Source: Xanthomonas arboricola
GTDB lineage: Bacteria > Pseudomonadota > Gammaproteobacteria > Xanthomonadales > Xanthomonadaceae
Direction: 5' to 3'
Length of the DNA stretch: 64,000 nucleotides
NCBI RefSeq assembly: GCF_002940665.1
Contig: NZ_MIGY01000001.1
Span: 1,178,001-1,242,000, forward strand
Shown piece by piece: positions 32,541 through 42,785 of the stretch. Below the pieces are notes generated by a model. It ran no database searches, had not been told where the DNA came from, and saw only the letters and a program-made list of their open reading frames with translations. Numbering within the stretch: position 1 is the stretch's first letter; each line of letters begins with the position of its first letter. Made by a program: the position numbers and the translations under genes.

Positions 32541-33365
32541 ATGTCCTCTTCGACCGCACCCGACGAACGGCCGCGCATCAGCGCCTGCATTATCGCGTTC
32601 AACGAGGCCGATCGCCTACGCGACTGCCTGCGCTCGCTGGCGTTCTGCGACGAGATCGTGGTGGTGGACTCCGGCTCCACCGACGCCACCGTGACGCTGG
32701 CCACCGCACAGGGCGCGCGCGTCCTGCAGCGCGCCTTCGATGGCTATCGCAGCCAGAAGGCGTTCTGCGTTGCGCAGGCCAGCCACGACTGGGTGCTGTG
32801 CCTGGATGCCGACGAACGCGTCAGCGATGCCTTGCGGGCGTCGATCGTTGCCGCGCGCGATGGCGGCTTTGCCGATGCGGCCGGCTATCGCTTCGCACGG
32901 CTGTCGGATTATTTCGGCCGGTTCCTGCGCCATGGCAACGCCTATCCGGATCGGGTGCTGCGCTTGTTCGATCGACGCCGCGGCGGCTGGCGCGGCAAGC
33001 GCGAGATCCACGAGGCGGCCAGTGTCGACGGTGCAGTGGTGACCCTGGCCGGCGATCTGATCCATTACCCGTACCGCTCGCTGGCGCAGCAACTGGCCAA
33101 AACCCAGCGCTACGCGCAGATGATGGCCGAGCACGAGCACGCGCGCGGCAAGCGTGCGACCTGGAGCAAGCTGGTGCTGGCGCCGGCCTGGCGCTTCTGG
33201 CGCGGCTATCTGCTGCGCGGCGGGTTTCGCGATGGCTGGCACGGGTTGATCTACGCCTACGTCCGCGCCAACTACGTGCGCCAGAAGACCATCATGCTGT
33301 GGCTGCTGCAGCACAACCAACCGGTGCAGGACCCGCCGCGTGCGGACGATCGGCGCGTCGACTGA
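32541..33365 (+). CDS. Family 2 glycosyltransferase (WaaE/KdtX-like)
   Basis: This 274-residue protein begins with a GT2 fold: ISACIIAFNEADRLRDCLRS, the EIVVVDSGSTDATV strand and the metal-binding LCLDADERVS. The sequence continues with GYRSQKAFC and HPYRSLAQQLAK-type segments typical of LPS core glycosyltransferases of the WaaE/KdtX group. It probably adds a sugar to the LPS core at the inner membrane. The ATG at 32541 has no clear RBS, while TTG at 32529 has GCAGG nearby. Confidence 0.82.
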   Translation: MSSSTAPDERPRISACIIAFNEADRLRDCLRSLAFCDEIVVVDSGSTDATVTLATAQGARVLQRAFDGYRSQKAFCVAQASHDWVLCLDADERVSDALRASIVAARDGGFADAAGYRFARLSDYFGRFLRHGNAYPDRVLRLFDRRRGGWRGKREIHEAASVDGAVVTLAGDLIHYPYRSLAQQLAKTQRYAQMMAEHEHARGKRATWSKLVLAPAWRFWRGYLLRGGFRDGWHGLIYAYVRANYVRQKTIMLWLLQHNQPVQDPPRADDRRVD

Positions 33366-33487
33366 GAGCGGCCGACAACACCGCTGCGCTCGCCGCTACG
33401 TTGGCGCAAGACACACGCGGAGCCGGCGGTCGCAACATCCATCCCGGTGGTGGGCGCAAAGCCCGCAACCCGCTGCCGGACCGCTCG

Positions 33488-34765
33488 CTAGACCCTGTCG
33501 GCCACTCGCGCCGAGGCCTCCTGCGCCTGGCGCGCCGCCAGGCCCACCAGCACACCGACCAGCGCCGTGTAGAAGCTGGCCGACACCTGGTGCGCAAACA
33601 TCGACTGGGTCAGTCCGCACAGTGCATAGCTGGCCACGATCATCACACCGGCCGCTGCCGGTCCGCGGAACTGGCGCTGGCCGCTGCGGCGATGCAGCCG
33701 CACGAAGATCCACAACGGCACCCCGTACACCGCAAACAACAGCAACAGGCCCGGAACACCCTGGGTGGCGCCCCACTCGGCCAGATCGTTGTGCGCATGG
33801 CCCAGATGACAGCGCAGCAGCCAGGTGTCGCCGGCGCACACCGGCAGCTCGCGCATCGCATCGTCGAAGCGCCCGACGCCGATGCCGGTGAGCGGATGCG
33901 CGCGCAAGGTGTCCCAGGCCACATGCAGGCGCTCGATACGGGCACCGGCGGACGAGTCGCTGTCGCCGACCTCATAGCGCTGCAGGTCGCTCTGCAACTC
34001 GCCCAGGCGCATCTGCTCGGTCAATGCCGGCACGCTGAGCACCACGCCCACCGCCAGCACCGCACTGCCGACGAAGGTCAGCAAGCGCATGCGTGCACTC
34101 TGCCAGGGCGCGCCCCAGATCAGCACGCCCAAGGTCATCAGCAACGACAACCACACCCCGCGACTGCCGCTGAGCACGATCACCACCACCGTGGCGATGG
34201 CCGCGCCCACCAGCCAGCGCACGTTGCCGAGCGGACGGCAGAACACCGCCACCACCAGCAGCATCAGCGCGATATCGGCAAATACGATCGCATTGGTCCA
34301 GCCTTCCGCGCGGTCGGCACCGTTCATCACCTGCAGCATGGCGATCAACATTGCCGCGAACACGCCCGCCAGCGCGCCACGCCATAGCCAGACCTGCCGC
34401 GGCTGCAGTGCGTACGCCCACACCGCCGCCCACGGCAGCACCAGAAAGCGCGAGCGGTTGTCGACATCGCGCAGCCCGTGTTCGAACAAGGCCACCGACA
34501 ACAGCGACATCGCGATCACCACCGCCGTCAACCACCCCAACGCGCGCAGCGACCCACGGCGCGCGGCGACGCCTGCGCGCAGGCTGCGCCAACCCACCAG
34601 CGAGCCAAGCAACAGGCACAGCCCGAAGGGCAGCAACCCGCTCGGCATGCTGACCACCAGTGCGGTCAACGCGAACACGCCCAGTTCGGCAATGCCCATG
34701 CCCGCCGGTGACGCGATGGGGGCCGACGAGGAAAGCGAAGCGGGCTGGGTGGGCAAGGAATTCAT
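33488..34765 (-). CDS. O-antigen ligase/polymerase-like membrane protein
   Basis: This 425-residue protein has about 11 hydrophobic segments and a large periplasmic loop, the Wzy_C/O-antigen ligase layout. The conserved loop contains HPLTGIGVGRFDDAM and the histidine-rich CHLGHAHNDLAEWGATQG. It probably joins O-antigen to the lipid A core (WaaL function) or polymerises a surface glycan. It lies next to two other surface-glycan genes on the minus strand. Confidence 0.82.
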   Translation of the reverse strand: MNSLPTQPASLSSSAPIASPAGMGIAELGVFALTALVVSMPSGLLPFGLCLLLGSLVGWRSLRAGVAARRGSLRALGWLTAVVIAMSLLSVALFEHGLRDVDNRSRFLVLPWAAVWAYALQPRQVWLWRGALAGVFAAMLIAMLQVMNGADRAEGWTNAIVFADIALMLLVVAVFCRPLGNVRWLVGAAIATVVVIVLSGSRGVWLSLLMTLGVLIWGAPWQSARMRLLTFVGSAVLAVGVVLSVPALTEQMRLGELQSDLQRYEVGDSDSSAGARIERLHVAWDTLRAHPLTGIGVGRFDDAMRELPVCAGDTWLLRCHLGHAHNDLAEWGATQGVPGLLLLFAVYGVPLWIFVRLHRRSGQRQFRGPAAAGVMIVASYALCGLTQSMFAHQVSASFYTALVGVLVGLAARQAQEASARVADRV

Positions 34766-34918
34766 TCAGACATCGGTGGCCAATGGGGGCGAAATCGGGC
34801 GACACGCGTCAGCGACGCCGGCCAAGCTAACGATGCCCCGCATGAATCCATGCTAGACAGCGGCCGGCGGCGGCATTGACGGGCCGCCGATCGCGGCAGA
34901 CACCTGCGCTGCGCCGGC

Positions 34919-36640
34919 TCATTCGGTGTCCAGGTTGCCCTGCTCCTGCGCTTCCACCGCCCGCTGCTCGGAGCTCGCCACGCAGCTGCCATGCACGGCA
35001 TCGGCCGGCACCAGCCACCAGCGACGGCGGTTGGCCACTCCCACCATCTGGCTGCGGCTGCGGTCCACACAGGCCAGCAGCGCGGTCTCCTGCGCCATCA
35101 GCCACCGTTGGTGCGGACGTTCCGCCTGCCAGGCCACCGCACGCTGCAGCTGTTGTTCCCACGGCACCTTGAAGCCGAAGGTCTGCGCGGGGCGGTCGGC
35201 CATCAGCAGGTTCTGCTCCTTCCAGGCCACCAGCCCGAGCTGCGCGTCCGGTCCGATCCGACGCCCGGCCTCGCGCATCACCGCGCCCGCCGAGCTGGAC
35301 TCGTTGAAGATCGGAGAGCAGACCAGACCGAACGCCACCCACCACGCGCCCAGCAGCGATGCGGCGGCAAGCGCGGAACGGCGCACCCGCAGCAGCAACA
35401 GACTGGCCACGCCCCACGCACCGACCGCCAGCAACAGCCAGCCGAGCGGGTCGGTGGCCTCGCTGCCGACCCCGCGGCTGTCCATGATCTTCTGCTCGAA
35501 CCCCGGGTGCCCGATCAGCATCGCCGCGCCGCCGGCAGCAAAGGCCACCGTCAGCAGCAGCACGAATCCGAACAGCAGCCGCTGCACCCCGGCCCGGCGC
35601 AGCAGGCCTGCCGCCAGCGGCGCCAGCGCCAGGCAGAACATCGGCAGCGCCGGCAGGATGTACACATCGCGCTTGCCGCTGGGAATGGTGAAGAACACCA
35701 GCACCAGCAGCCACCAGGCCAGCGGCAACAGATAGCGCGCATCGCGTCGCTTGAGCCGGCGCCACCAGGCCGGGATCGCCCAGGGCAGCACCAGGATGGT
35801 CGGCAGCCACATCGTGGCCATACCCTTGAAGTGGTACCAGACCGGCTGCGCGTGATCCCAGGAATTGGCATAACGCTTGGCGGTCTGGCGCAGCAGGATG
35901 TCGTTGAGATAGACCCGGTATTCGGGCTGGCCGGCGGTCAGCGCAGTCACCATCATCGGCACGAACCACAGCAGGATCGCGACGAAGAAGAACAGCGGCC
36001 CCAGCCAGAAACGCCGATCGCGCACATGCACGCGCACGCCCGGCCAGCCGCGCGCCGCCGCAATGCCGGCCGGGATCAGCATCAGCAGGGCGATGATGCC
36101 GACCCCCTTGGTGATCACGCCCAGCCCGGCGGCGAACCAGCCCAGCGTCCACCAGCGCCAGGCCGGCCCCAGCAGTAGATGACGCAGCAATCCGTAATTG
36201 GCCAGGGTGATCCAGAACACCACCAGCGGATCGATCTGCGCCTTCTTGGCTTGAAAGGTGAAGTGCAGCGTGAACAGCAGCATCCACGCCGCATACGCGC
36301 CCACGCGTCGGGTCCACAGCCGCCGCCCCAGGTCGTACACGCAGGCCAGCGTGCCCAGCGCCGCCAGCAGCGACGGCAGCAGGAACGCCACCCGCCAGTT
36401 GCCCAGCAGCGTGTAGAACAGCGCCTGCAGCCACATCAGCATCGGCGGCTTGTCCGAGTACAGCTCGTTGCCGCGATGCGGGAACAGCCAGTCGCCGCTC
36501 ATCACCATCTGCTTGGCAACCAGTGCAAACCGTGGCTCGTCCGACGGCCAGGGGTCGCGCAGTCCCAGGCCGGCACCGATCACCAGAACGGCCGTGATGG
36601 CCAGCAGCCAGAAATCCTTGGAAGCACGAGTCTTGAGCAT
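34919..36640 (-). CDS. ArnT/PMT-like glycosyltransferase (GT-C)
   Basis: This 573-residue protein has about 12 membrane segments. The first periplasmic loop has the acidic motif DPWPSDEPRFALVAKQM and continues GNELYSDKPPMLMWLQAL, which is typical of the PMT/ArnT family. These enzymes transfer a sugar from undecaprenyl or dolichyl phosphate to lipid A or proteins. The ATG at 36640 is preferred over a GTG seven codons upstream. The specific substrate cannot be told. It is separated from the ligase-like gene by 153 bases. Confidence 0.83.
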   Translation of the reverse strand: MLKTRASKDFWLLAITAVLVIGAGLGLRDPWPSDEPRFALVAKQMVMSGDWLFPHRGNELYSDKPPMLMWLQALFYTLLGNWRVAFLLPSLLAALGTLACVYDLGRRLWTRRVGAYAAWMLLFTLHFTFQAKKAQIDPLVVFWITLANYGLLRHLLLGPAWRWWTLGWFAAGLGVITKGVGIIALLMLIPAGIAAARGWPGVRVHVRDRRFWLGPLFFFVAILLWFVPMMVTALTAGQPEYRVYLNDILLRQTAKRYANSWDHAQPVWYHFKGMATMWLPTILVLPWAIPAWWRRLKRRDARYLLPLAWWLLVLVFFTIPSGKRDVYILPALPMFCLALAPLAAGLLRRAGVQRLLFGFVLLLTVAFAAGGAAMLIGHPGFEQKIMDSRGVGSEATDPLGWLLLAVGAWGVASLLLLRVRRSALAAASLLGAWWVAFGLVCSPIFNESSSAGAVMREAGRRIGPDAQLGLVAWKEQNLLMADRPAQTFGFKVPWEQQLQRAVAWQAERPHQRWLMAQETALLACVDRSRSQMVGVANRRRWWLVPADAVHGSCVASSEQRAVEAQEQGNLDTE

Positions 36641-36688
36641 GACGGGCCGCAATGGGTGCACAGGTGGAGCGCCGGGGGCGGCGCGCGG

Positions 36689-37999
36689 TCAGGACGCTTT
36701 TAGCAAAAGCGCGTAGAAAAAACCGTCGCAGTGCTGCTCGCCGGGGAAACGCTGCCGTCCGGCACCGGCCGCATGACCGAACTGCGCACCCAGCGGCTGC
36801 GCCTGCGCATCGGCGGTGCGTTGCAGGAATGCCTGCACCTGCGCCTGGTTCTCGCGTGCAAGCAGGGAACAGGTGGTGTAGAGCAGCTGCCCGCCCGGCC
36901 GCAGCGTGCGCCAGGTGGCATCGAGCAGACGCGCCTGCAACGCACACAAGGCGTCGATATCGTCGGCACGGCGATGCAGCAGCACGTCGGGCTGCCGGCG
37001 CACCACGCCGGTGGCCGAACATGGCGCATCCAGCAGCACCGCATCGAACGGCTGGCCGTCCCACCATGCGGCGGTATCGGCCGCGTCAGCCGCATGCAAG
37101 GTCACCTGCGCACCCGGCACGGTGCGCTGCAAGGTCTGCTGCACCCGCTCCAGCCGGCGCGCATCCACATCCAGCGCGGTGAGCTGCAGGCCAGGATGAC
37201 GTTCCAGCAGATGCGCGGCCTTGCCACCGGGGGCTGCGCAGGCATCGAGCACGCGTGCAGATGGCGCCAGCGCCAGCGCATCGGAAACCTGCTGCGCAGA
37301 GCCGTCCTGCACCGAGACATCGCCGTCGGCAAAGCCCGGCAACTGGCTCACCGGCACCGCGCCGTGCAGACGCACCGCATCCGGCAACACCGCATCCGTG
37401 TCCGCGCCGATGCCCAGCGCTGCCAGCCGCGCGACATAGCCGGCCGGGTCAATCCGCGAGCGCTGCACGCGCAGCCACATCGGCGCCATCTGCGCGCTTG
37501 CCACGAAGATGGTCTCGGCCTGGTCGCCCCAGTCGGCACGCAGCTGCTTGCGCAGCCAGGACGGCCAGCCCGCATCGGCGGACACCGCCGGAAATCCCTC
37601 GCGCTGGGCGCGCCGCAGGATCGCGTTGACCATGCCGGCCTGGCGCGGCCGGCCCAGCGCGCGGCACGCGTCCACCGTGGCGGACAGGGCCGCATGGGCG
37701 GGCAGCTGCAGCACGTCGAGCTGGGCGAAGCCGGCCATCAGCAGCGCTTTGAGTTCGGCATCGCGCGGCGGCAACGGACGTTCCAGCCACTGCCGCAATG
37801 CCACGTCATAGGCCGGGCGGCGGCGCAGCACTGCAAAGCAGATCGCCTCCACCAGCGCGCGGTCGCGTGGATCGTCAAGGCCGGGCAAGGTCGCGGCCAG
37901 TTCGGCCTTGAGCGAGCGGCCCTGGTCGAACACTGCCGTCAGCACCCGGGCCGCGGCCAGGCGCGAGCCGACGCCGGCAGTTGCGGTCTCTGCCGGCAT
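36689..37999 (-). CDS. rsmB: 16S rRNA (cytosine-967-C5)-methyltransferase RsmB
   Basis: This 436-residue protein has an N-terminal NusB-like RNA-binding domain (residues about 10-135, [19 protein letters not shown]). A SAM-dependent methyltransferase domain follows: [16 protein letters not shown], the first catalytic cysteine in [11 protein letters not shown] and the second in [12 protein letters not shown]. It methylates C967 of 16S rRNA. The ATG overlaps the fmt stop (TGATG), the usual fmt-rsmB coupling. Confidence 0.96.
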   Translation of the reverse strand: MPAETATAGVGSRLAAARVLTAVFDQGRSLKAELAATLPGLDDPRDRALVEAICFAVLRRRPAYDVALRQWLERPLPPRDAELKALLMAGFAQLDVLQLPAHAALSATVDACRALGRPRQAGMVNAILRRAQREGFPAVSADAGWPSWLRKQLRADWGDQAETIFVASAQMAPMWLRVQRSRIDPAGYVARLAALGIGADTDAVLPDAVRLHGAVPVSQLPGFADGDVSVQDGSAQQVSDALALAPSARVLDACAAPGGKAAHLLERHPGLQLTALDVDARRLERVQQTLQRTVPGAQVTLHAADAADTAAWWDGQPFDAVLLDAPCSATGVVRRQPDVLLHRRADDIDALCALQARLLDATWRTLRPGGQLLYTTCSLLARENQAQVQAFLQRTADAQAQPLGAQFGHAAGAGRQRFPGEQHCDGFFYALLLKAS

Positions 38000-38922
38000 C
38001 AGCGCAGCGCCGGCAGGTCGCGGCGCGCATTGAGGTAGTCGGCAGCGGTGATCGCCTTGCCGCCCTCGCGCTGCAGCACGCGCACCCGCAGCGCCCCCTG
38101 CCCGCAGGCAATGTCGATGCCCTGCTTGCCGGCAGCGAGCAGGGAGCCCGGTGCCTGCTGATGCGCCAGCTCCAGCGCCACCGCGCCATGCAGGCGCACG
38201 CGCTCGCCGGCCAGGATCGCCTCGGCCACCGGCCATGGATTGAACGCGCGTACGCGCCGCGCCAGTTCCTGCGCCGATTGGGTCCAGTCCAGCCGCGCCT
38301 GCGTCTTGTCCAGCTTGTGCGCATAGGTCACGCCCTCTGCCGGCTGCGGTTGCGCCACCGGACGGATGCCCGCACGCAGCAGGCCCAGGCCATCGGCCAG
38401 CACCTGCGCGCCCAGCGCGGCCAGGCGGTCGTGCAGCTGCCCGCCGGTTTCCTGCTCGCCGATGGCCAGCCGCTGCGACAGCAGCACCGGGCCGGTATCC
38501 AGCCCGGCGTCCATCTGCATGAGGCAGACGCCGGTTTCGGTATCACCGGCCTCGATCGCGCGCTGGATCGGCGCAGCGCCACGCCAGCGCGGCAACAACG
38601 AGGCATGCACGTTCCAGCAGCCATGGGTCGGCGCGGCCAGCACCGCCTTGGGCAGGATCAGGCCGTAGGCCACTACCACCATCAGATCGGCATCGAGCGC
38701 GCGCAGCGTGGCCAGGGCCTCGGGCGAGCGCAGCGTCTGCGGCTGCAAGACCGGGATGCCGCGCGCGATCGCCTCCAGCTTGACCGGCGACGGCGTCAAC
38801 CCACGGCCACGGCCGGCAGGCCGATCCGGCTGGGTGTAGACCGCCACCACTTCATGCCGCTGTGCAGCTGCGCGCAACGAGGCGACGGCAAAATCCGGCG
38901 TACCGGCGAATACGATTCTCAT
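37999..38922 (-). CDS. fmt: Methionyl-tRNA formyltransferase
   Basis: This 307-residue protein begins [18 protein letters not shown] and has the formyl-THF site motif [20 protein letters not shown] with the catalytic NxH and later D. The C-terminal OB-like domain binds tRNA. It formylates initiator Met-tRNA for translation initiation and works with Def, encoded just upstream on the same strand. The start is set by the family N-terminus. Confidence 0.97.
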   Translation of the reverse strand: MRIVFAGTPDFAVASLRAAAQRHEVVAVYTQPDRPAGRGRGLTPSPVKLEAIARGIPVLQPQTLRSPEALATLRALDADLMVVVAYGLILPKAVLAAPTHGCWNVHASLLPRWRGAAPIQRAIEAGDTETGVCLMQMDAGLDTGPVLLSQRLAIGEQETGGQLHDRLAALGAQVLADGLGLLRAGIRPVAQPQPAEGVTYAHKLDKTQARLDWTQSAQELARRVRAFNPWPVAEAILAGERVRLHGAVALELAHQQAPGSLLAAGKQGIDIACGQGALRVRVLQREGGKAITAADYLNARRDLPALR

Positions 38923-38926
38923 AGGG

Positions 38927-39238
38927 CGGGGATTCGGGAGTGGGGATTGGGGAGTGGCAGCAGCGGCAGCGGCGTGGAATGGGGATTCGGGCATCGGGAT
39001 TCACAGCAGGGGGCTTGGGCAACAGAACTAATGGTTAGCCCATTCCACATTCCCAATCCCGAAGTTCGCCCCCTCCGAGTACGCGGAGCGCGCGCAGCGA
39101 CTGCCTGCGCCATCGCCTCAATCGCACGCAATAGCGCCGCGCCTGGCGATTGGGCATGGGGACCAACGGATCCGGCAAGCAGCCAGAAAAACCCGCTTCA
39201 CCAATCCCCAATCCCAAATCCCCAATCCCCAATCCCGG
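38927..39238. repeat. GGGATT-type repeats in the fmt-def gap
   Basis: The gap between fmt and def holds GGGGATTCGGG and GGGGATTGGGG units at 38927-38955 and 38980-39001. Reverse-oriented AATCCC units are at 39053-39061 and 39201-39236. The opposed clusters could fold back on each other. No gene is apparent in the gap. Confidence 0.75.
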
Positions 39239-39241
39239 CCC

Positions 39242-39754
39242 TCAGGCTACGTGCTTACGCTGCTTGGCCAGTTTCTTGCGCACCATTTCGCGCTTGAGCG
39301 GCGACAGGTAATCGACGAACAACTTGCCGTCCAGATGGTCCATCTCGTGCTGGATGCATACCGCCAGCAGGCCATCGGTGCTCAGTTCCTGCGCCTTGCC
39401 CTCGCGGTCGAGATAGCGCACGGTGATCGCATCGGCGCGGGCGACATCGGCATAGATGCCCGGGACCGACAGGCAACCTTCCTGATACACCTGCTCGCCC
39501 TGCCTGCTCACGATCTCCGGGTTGATGAACACCTGCGGGAGGGTCTTTTCCTCGCTGACGTCGATCACCATGAAACGCTTGTGCACGTCCACCTGACTGG
39601 CGGCCAGGCCGATGCCGGGCGCCTCGTACATGGTCTGGAACATGTCGTCGAGCAGGGTCTGGAATGCCGGGCTGGTGAGCTCGGCAGCGTCGACCGGCGC
39701 GGCCTTGGTGCGCAGCCGCGGGTCGGGGAATTCGAGGATAGGGAGCAAAGCCAT
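39242..39754 (-). CDS. def: Peptide deformylase
   Basis: This 170-residue protein has the three deformylase motifs: [15 protein letters not shown] with the metal-binding cysteine, and HEMDH with two metal-binding histidines and the catalytic glutamate. It removes the formyl group from new proteins. The ATG at 39754 fits the family start [11 protein letters not shown]. It is divergent from the LysM gene, as in many gammaproteobacteria. Confidence 0.97.
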   Translation of the reverse strand: MALLPILEFPDPRLRTKAAPVDAAELTSPAFQTLLDDMFQTMYEAPGIGLAASQVDVHKRFMVIDVSEEKTLPQVFINPEIVSRQGEQVYQEGCLSVPGIYADVARADAITVRYLDREGKAQELSTDGLLAVCIQHEMDHLDGKLFVDYLSPLKREMVRKKLAKQRKHVA

Positions 39755-39818
39755 GGGATTACCCGTCTGGGGAACACCGGCGCTGCGCCGGCAAGACGCT
39801 GTCATTCTAGCGCAATGC

Positions 39819-39849
39819 TTGCGTGACGCCCCGGTTTCTGGACTATAGT
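39819..39849 (+). promoter_or_regulatory. Probable promoter of the LysM-dprA gene pair
   Basis: TTGCGT (39819-39824) and TATAGT (39844-39849) are spaced by 19 bases, 38 bases before the LysM ATG. The spacing is slightly long, so it is a moderate match. Confidence 0.45.
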
Positions 39850-39886
39850 GCGCAGACCTGTTGGGGAATCAGGCAAGAAGGCACTC

Positions 39887-41023
39887 ATGTTGAACCGACT
39901 TCGTACGGTCGTCGCTGCGGCGATGCTGACCGTCGCGACCTACGCTGCCGCGCAAGCGGTGGGCGAACATCCAGACACTTACGTGGTCCGCAAGGGCGAT
40001 ACCCTGTGGGACATCGCTGGACGTTTCCTGCAAAAACCGTGGTTGTGGCCGGAAATCTGGCAGGCCAACCCGCAGATCCAGAATCCGCACCTGATCTATC
40101 CGGGCGACGTGATCAGCCTGGCCTACCTGGATCGCGTCGCCAAGGGCACCGTCCAGGCCGGCCCGCGCCAGGAAGCGCCGATCAACGCGATTCCGCTGGC
40201 CGATGTCGAGCCGTTCCTGAAGAACCTGCGCGTCACCGACGACTTCGACCAGCTACCGTACGTGGTGGGTCTGGAAGGCGGCCGCACGCGCGCCACCACC
40301 GGCCAGGTGGCCTACGTGGTGGGCCTGGACGATGCACAGCCGGGCCAGCGTTTTGCGGTGGTACGCCCGACGGTGAAGTTCAGCCTGCCCAAGCACAACG
40401 AAGACCTCGACGCGGCCGGCAACATCACCGCAGGCGCCGGCAACATCTGGAAGAACTACATCGCGCCGAGCACGCGCCGCGAGTTCCTCGGCTACGAACT
40501 GGCGCAGGTCAATGTCGGCACCATCACGCGCAGCGCGGCGGGCGGCAACTCCAAGGCGGCCACCCTGCTGCTGCAGGACAGCGGCCGCGAAGTACGCGCC
40601 GGCGACCGCATCGTCGCCGTCGAGGCGCAGCCCTACGACCTGCAGTTCATCCCGCATCCGCCGTCGGACCAGGCCCTGCAGACCGAATTGCGGGTACTGG
40701 CCATCTCCGACGCCTTCACCGTCGGCGGCACCCGCGATGTGATCGCCATCTCCGGCGGTGCCCGCGAGGGCATCAACAACGGCACGGTGTTCTCGATCTG
40801 GCGCAAGGGCCGCACGGTCAGCGACCGCGTCAAGCACTCGCGCTTCTCGCGGGCCGACGACGACTTCAGCGGCCCGGCCGGCTCCACCGTCGGTCTGCCC
40901 GACGAATACGCCTCGCACGCGATGGTGTTCCGCACCTTCGACAAGGTCAGCTATGCGCTGGTGATGGAAAGCGTCAAGCCGACCGGCCTGGGCTACTTCG
41001 TCAAGCATCCCGACGCGCAGTAA
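39887..41023 (+). CDS. LysM-domain envelope protein
   Basis: This 378-residue protein begins with a signal peptide (about residues 1-23, TVVAAAMLTVATYAAAQA). One LysM domain follows (residues about 32-78, TYVVRKGDTLWDIAGRFLQ to NPHLIYPGDVISL), which binds peptidoglycan. The remaining 300 residues have no recognised domain but are conserved beside dprA in related bacteria. The ATG at 39887 is preferred over one 13 codons upstream because the signal peptide begins there. Confidence 0.9.
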   Translation: MLNRLRTVVAAAMLTVATYAAAQAVGEHPDTYVVRKGDTLWDIAGRFLQKPWLWPEIWQANPQIQNPHLIYPGDVISLAYLDRVAKGTVQAGPRQEAPINAIPLADVEPFLKNLRVTDDFDQLPYVVGLEGGRTRATTGQVAYVVGLDDAQPGQRFAVVRPTVKFSLPKHNEDLDAAGNITAGAGNIWKNYIAPSTRREFLGYELAQVNVGTITRSAAGGNSKAATLLLQDSGREVRAGDRIVAVEAQPYDLQFIPHPPSDQALQTELRVLAISDAFTVGGTRDVIAISGGAREGINNGTVFSIWRKGRTVSDRVKHSRFSRADDDFSGPAGSTVGLPDEYASHAMVFRTFDKVSYALVMESVKPTGLGYFVKHPDAQ

Positions 41024-41046
41024 GCAAAAATTCCGATGCGGTAATG

Positions 41047-41070
41047 CGACGGCGCCTGAGGGCGCCGTCG
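41047..41070 (+). terminator. Hairpin after the LysM gene
   Basis: CGACGGCGCC and GGCGCCGTCG pair over 10 bases around TGAG. Only a weak T-rich tail (ACGTTTG) follows. It lies 24 bases after the LysM stop and 25 before dprA, so it may limit rather than end transcription into dprA. Confidence 0.6.
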
Positions 41071-41094
41071 ACGTTTGCGGTCCAGGCTTGACGC

Positions 41095-42231
41095 ATGGCC
41101 CTCCCCACTTCCGACCTGCGCGCACTCCTGACCCTGCTCCTGGCGGGTGGCCGCAGCCCGCCGCGCAACACGCTGCTGAGCTGTTTCGCCAGTCCGGCCG
41201 AGATACTGACCGCCGGGCCCCAGGCCTGGCGTGCCGCCGGCTGCGACGAGCTGCAGGCGGCCCGGCTGCAGGCTCCCGATGCGCGCAGCCTGGACGTCGC
41301 CCTGCAGTGGTGCGAGCAGCCGGGCCATCACCTGATCGGCCTGAACGATCCCGACTACCCCGCCCTGCTGCGCCACATCGTCAATCCGCCGCTGGCCCTG
41401 TTCGTGGACGGCGACCCGGACGCGCTCTGGCACCCGGGCGTGGCCGTGGTCGGCAGCCGCTCCGCCACCGCCGGCGGCCGCGACCACACCCGCGCATTCG
41501 CCTCCAGCCTGGCCTGCGCCGGGCTGGCCATCGTCAGCGGCATGGCCGCCGGCGTGGACGCGATCGCACACGAGGCCGCGCTTGCCAGCGCCGAGGCCAT
41601 CACCGTGGCGGTGGTGGGCACCGGGGCGGATGTGGCCTACCCGGCAAATCACCACTTCCTGCGCGATCGCATCGCCGCGCGTGGCGCGGTGGTCAGCGAG
41701 TACCTGCCCGGCACCGGGCCGGTCGCGGCACACTTCCCGGCCCGCAACCGGATCATTGCCGGGCTGGCACTGGGCACCCTGGTGGTGGAGGCGGCCATGC
41801 GCTCGGGCGCGCTGATCACCGCGCGGCTGGCAGCGGAGGCAGGGCGCGAGGTGTTCGCCCTGCCCGGCTCGCTGCACAACCCGCTCGCGCGTGGCTGCCA
41901 TCACCTGATCCGGCAGGGCGCCACCCTGGCGCAGGAGCCGGGCCAGGTCATCGACGGCCTGCGCCTGCTGTCGGGCGAACTGGCAAACGCCTTGCGCCAG
42001 CGCCTGGCCGCCCCCACTGATCAGGCCAGGACACCGCCGCAGGCCGGCCCGGCGCGCCCGGATCCGGACTACCAGCGCTTGTGGCAGGCGCTCGGCCACG
42101 ACCCAACCCCTATGGATTCCCTGGTCGAACGCACCGGATTGACGGCCGCCACGCTGTCCTCCATGCTGCTCATCATGGAACTGGAGGGAGACGTGGTCAC
42201 CGAGCACGGTCGCTATACCCGCAATCCCTAG
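41095..42231 (+). CDS. dprA: DNA processing protein DprA (Smf)
   Basis: This 378-residue protein has an N-terminal SAM-like domain and the DprA Rossmann core: [50 protein letters not shown] and [12 protein letters not shown] with [11 protein letters not shown]-terminal winged-helix domain ([20 protein letters not shown]) closes it. It binds incoming single-stranded DNA and loads RecA in natural transformation. The ATG at 41095 comes 71 bases after the LysM stop. Confidence 0.96.
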   Translation: MALPTSDLRALLTLLLAGGRSPPRNTLLSCFASPAEILTAGPQAWRAAGCDELQAARLQAPDARSLDVALQWCEQPGHHLIGLNDPDYPALLRHIVNPPLALFVDGDPDALWHPGVAVVGSRSATAGGRDHTRAFASSLACAGLAIVSGMAAGVDAIAHEAALASAEAITVAVVGTGADVAYPANHHFLRDRIAARGAVVSEYLPGTGPVAAHFPARNRIIAGLALGTLVVEAAMRSGALITARLAAEAGREVFALPGSLHNPLARGCHHLIRQGATLAQEPGQVIDGLRLLSGELANALRQRLAAPTDQARTPPQAGPARPDPDYQRLWQALGHDPTPMDSLVERTGLTAATLSSMLLIMELEGDVVTEHGRYTRNP

Positions 42232-42274
42232 TTTCTTCACCTCCACAGCGTCGCGCGACGCAGGCCGAGGGGCA

Positions 42275-42748
42275 ATGAAAGAGAGCATTCTTGATGTACT
42301 GCTGTACCTGTTCGAACATTATTTCAGCGAAGATGCGGACCTGGTCCGCGACCGTGACTCGCTTCAGAATGGCCTGATCCAGGCCGGTTTCAGTCCCGCA
42401 GAAATCAGCAAAGCCTTCGACTGGCTGGACGCGCTCTCCGAGCAGCGGCCCAGTGTCGCGCGCCCGCATGTCGATGGACCGGTACGCATCTATCACGGCC
42501 CGGAGCTGGACAAGCTCGACGTGGACTGCCGTGGCTTTCTGCTTTTCCTGGAGCAACACCGCATCCTCGACGCCGACCAGCGCGAGCTGGTACTGGACCG
42601 CGCCATGGCGCTGGATCAGGACGAACTGGATCTGGACGACCTCAAATGGGTGGTCTTGATGGTGTTGTTCAACCAGCCGGGTGCCGAAGCGGCCTACGCC
42701 TGGATGGAAACGCAGATGTTCCTGGACGAGCCTGAACCCGTACACTGA
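42275..42748 (+). CDS. smg: Smg family protein (DUF494)
   Basis: This 157-residue acidic, helical protein is the Smg family member. It begins [16 protein letters not shown] and ends with the conserved [18 protein letters not shown] segment. Length agrees with E. coli Smg (157). It regularly accompanies dprA and topA; its role is not established. It follows dprA by 43 bases. Confidence 0.93.
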   Translation: MKESILDVLLYLFEHYFSEDADLVRDRDSLQNGLIQAGFSPAEISKAFDWLDALSEQRPSVARPHVDGPVRIYHGPELDKLDVDCRGFLLFLEQHRILDADQRELVLDRAMALDQDELDLDDLKWVVLMVLFNQPGAEAAYAWMETQMFLDEPEPVH

Positions 42749-42785
42749 GGCGGAAGCCGCAACGGAAGCGTGCGAGGGAACGGCA

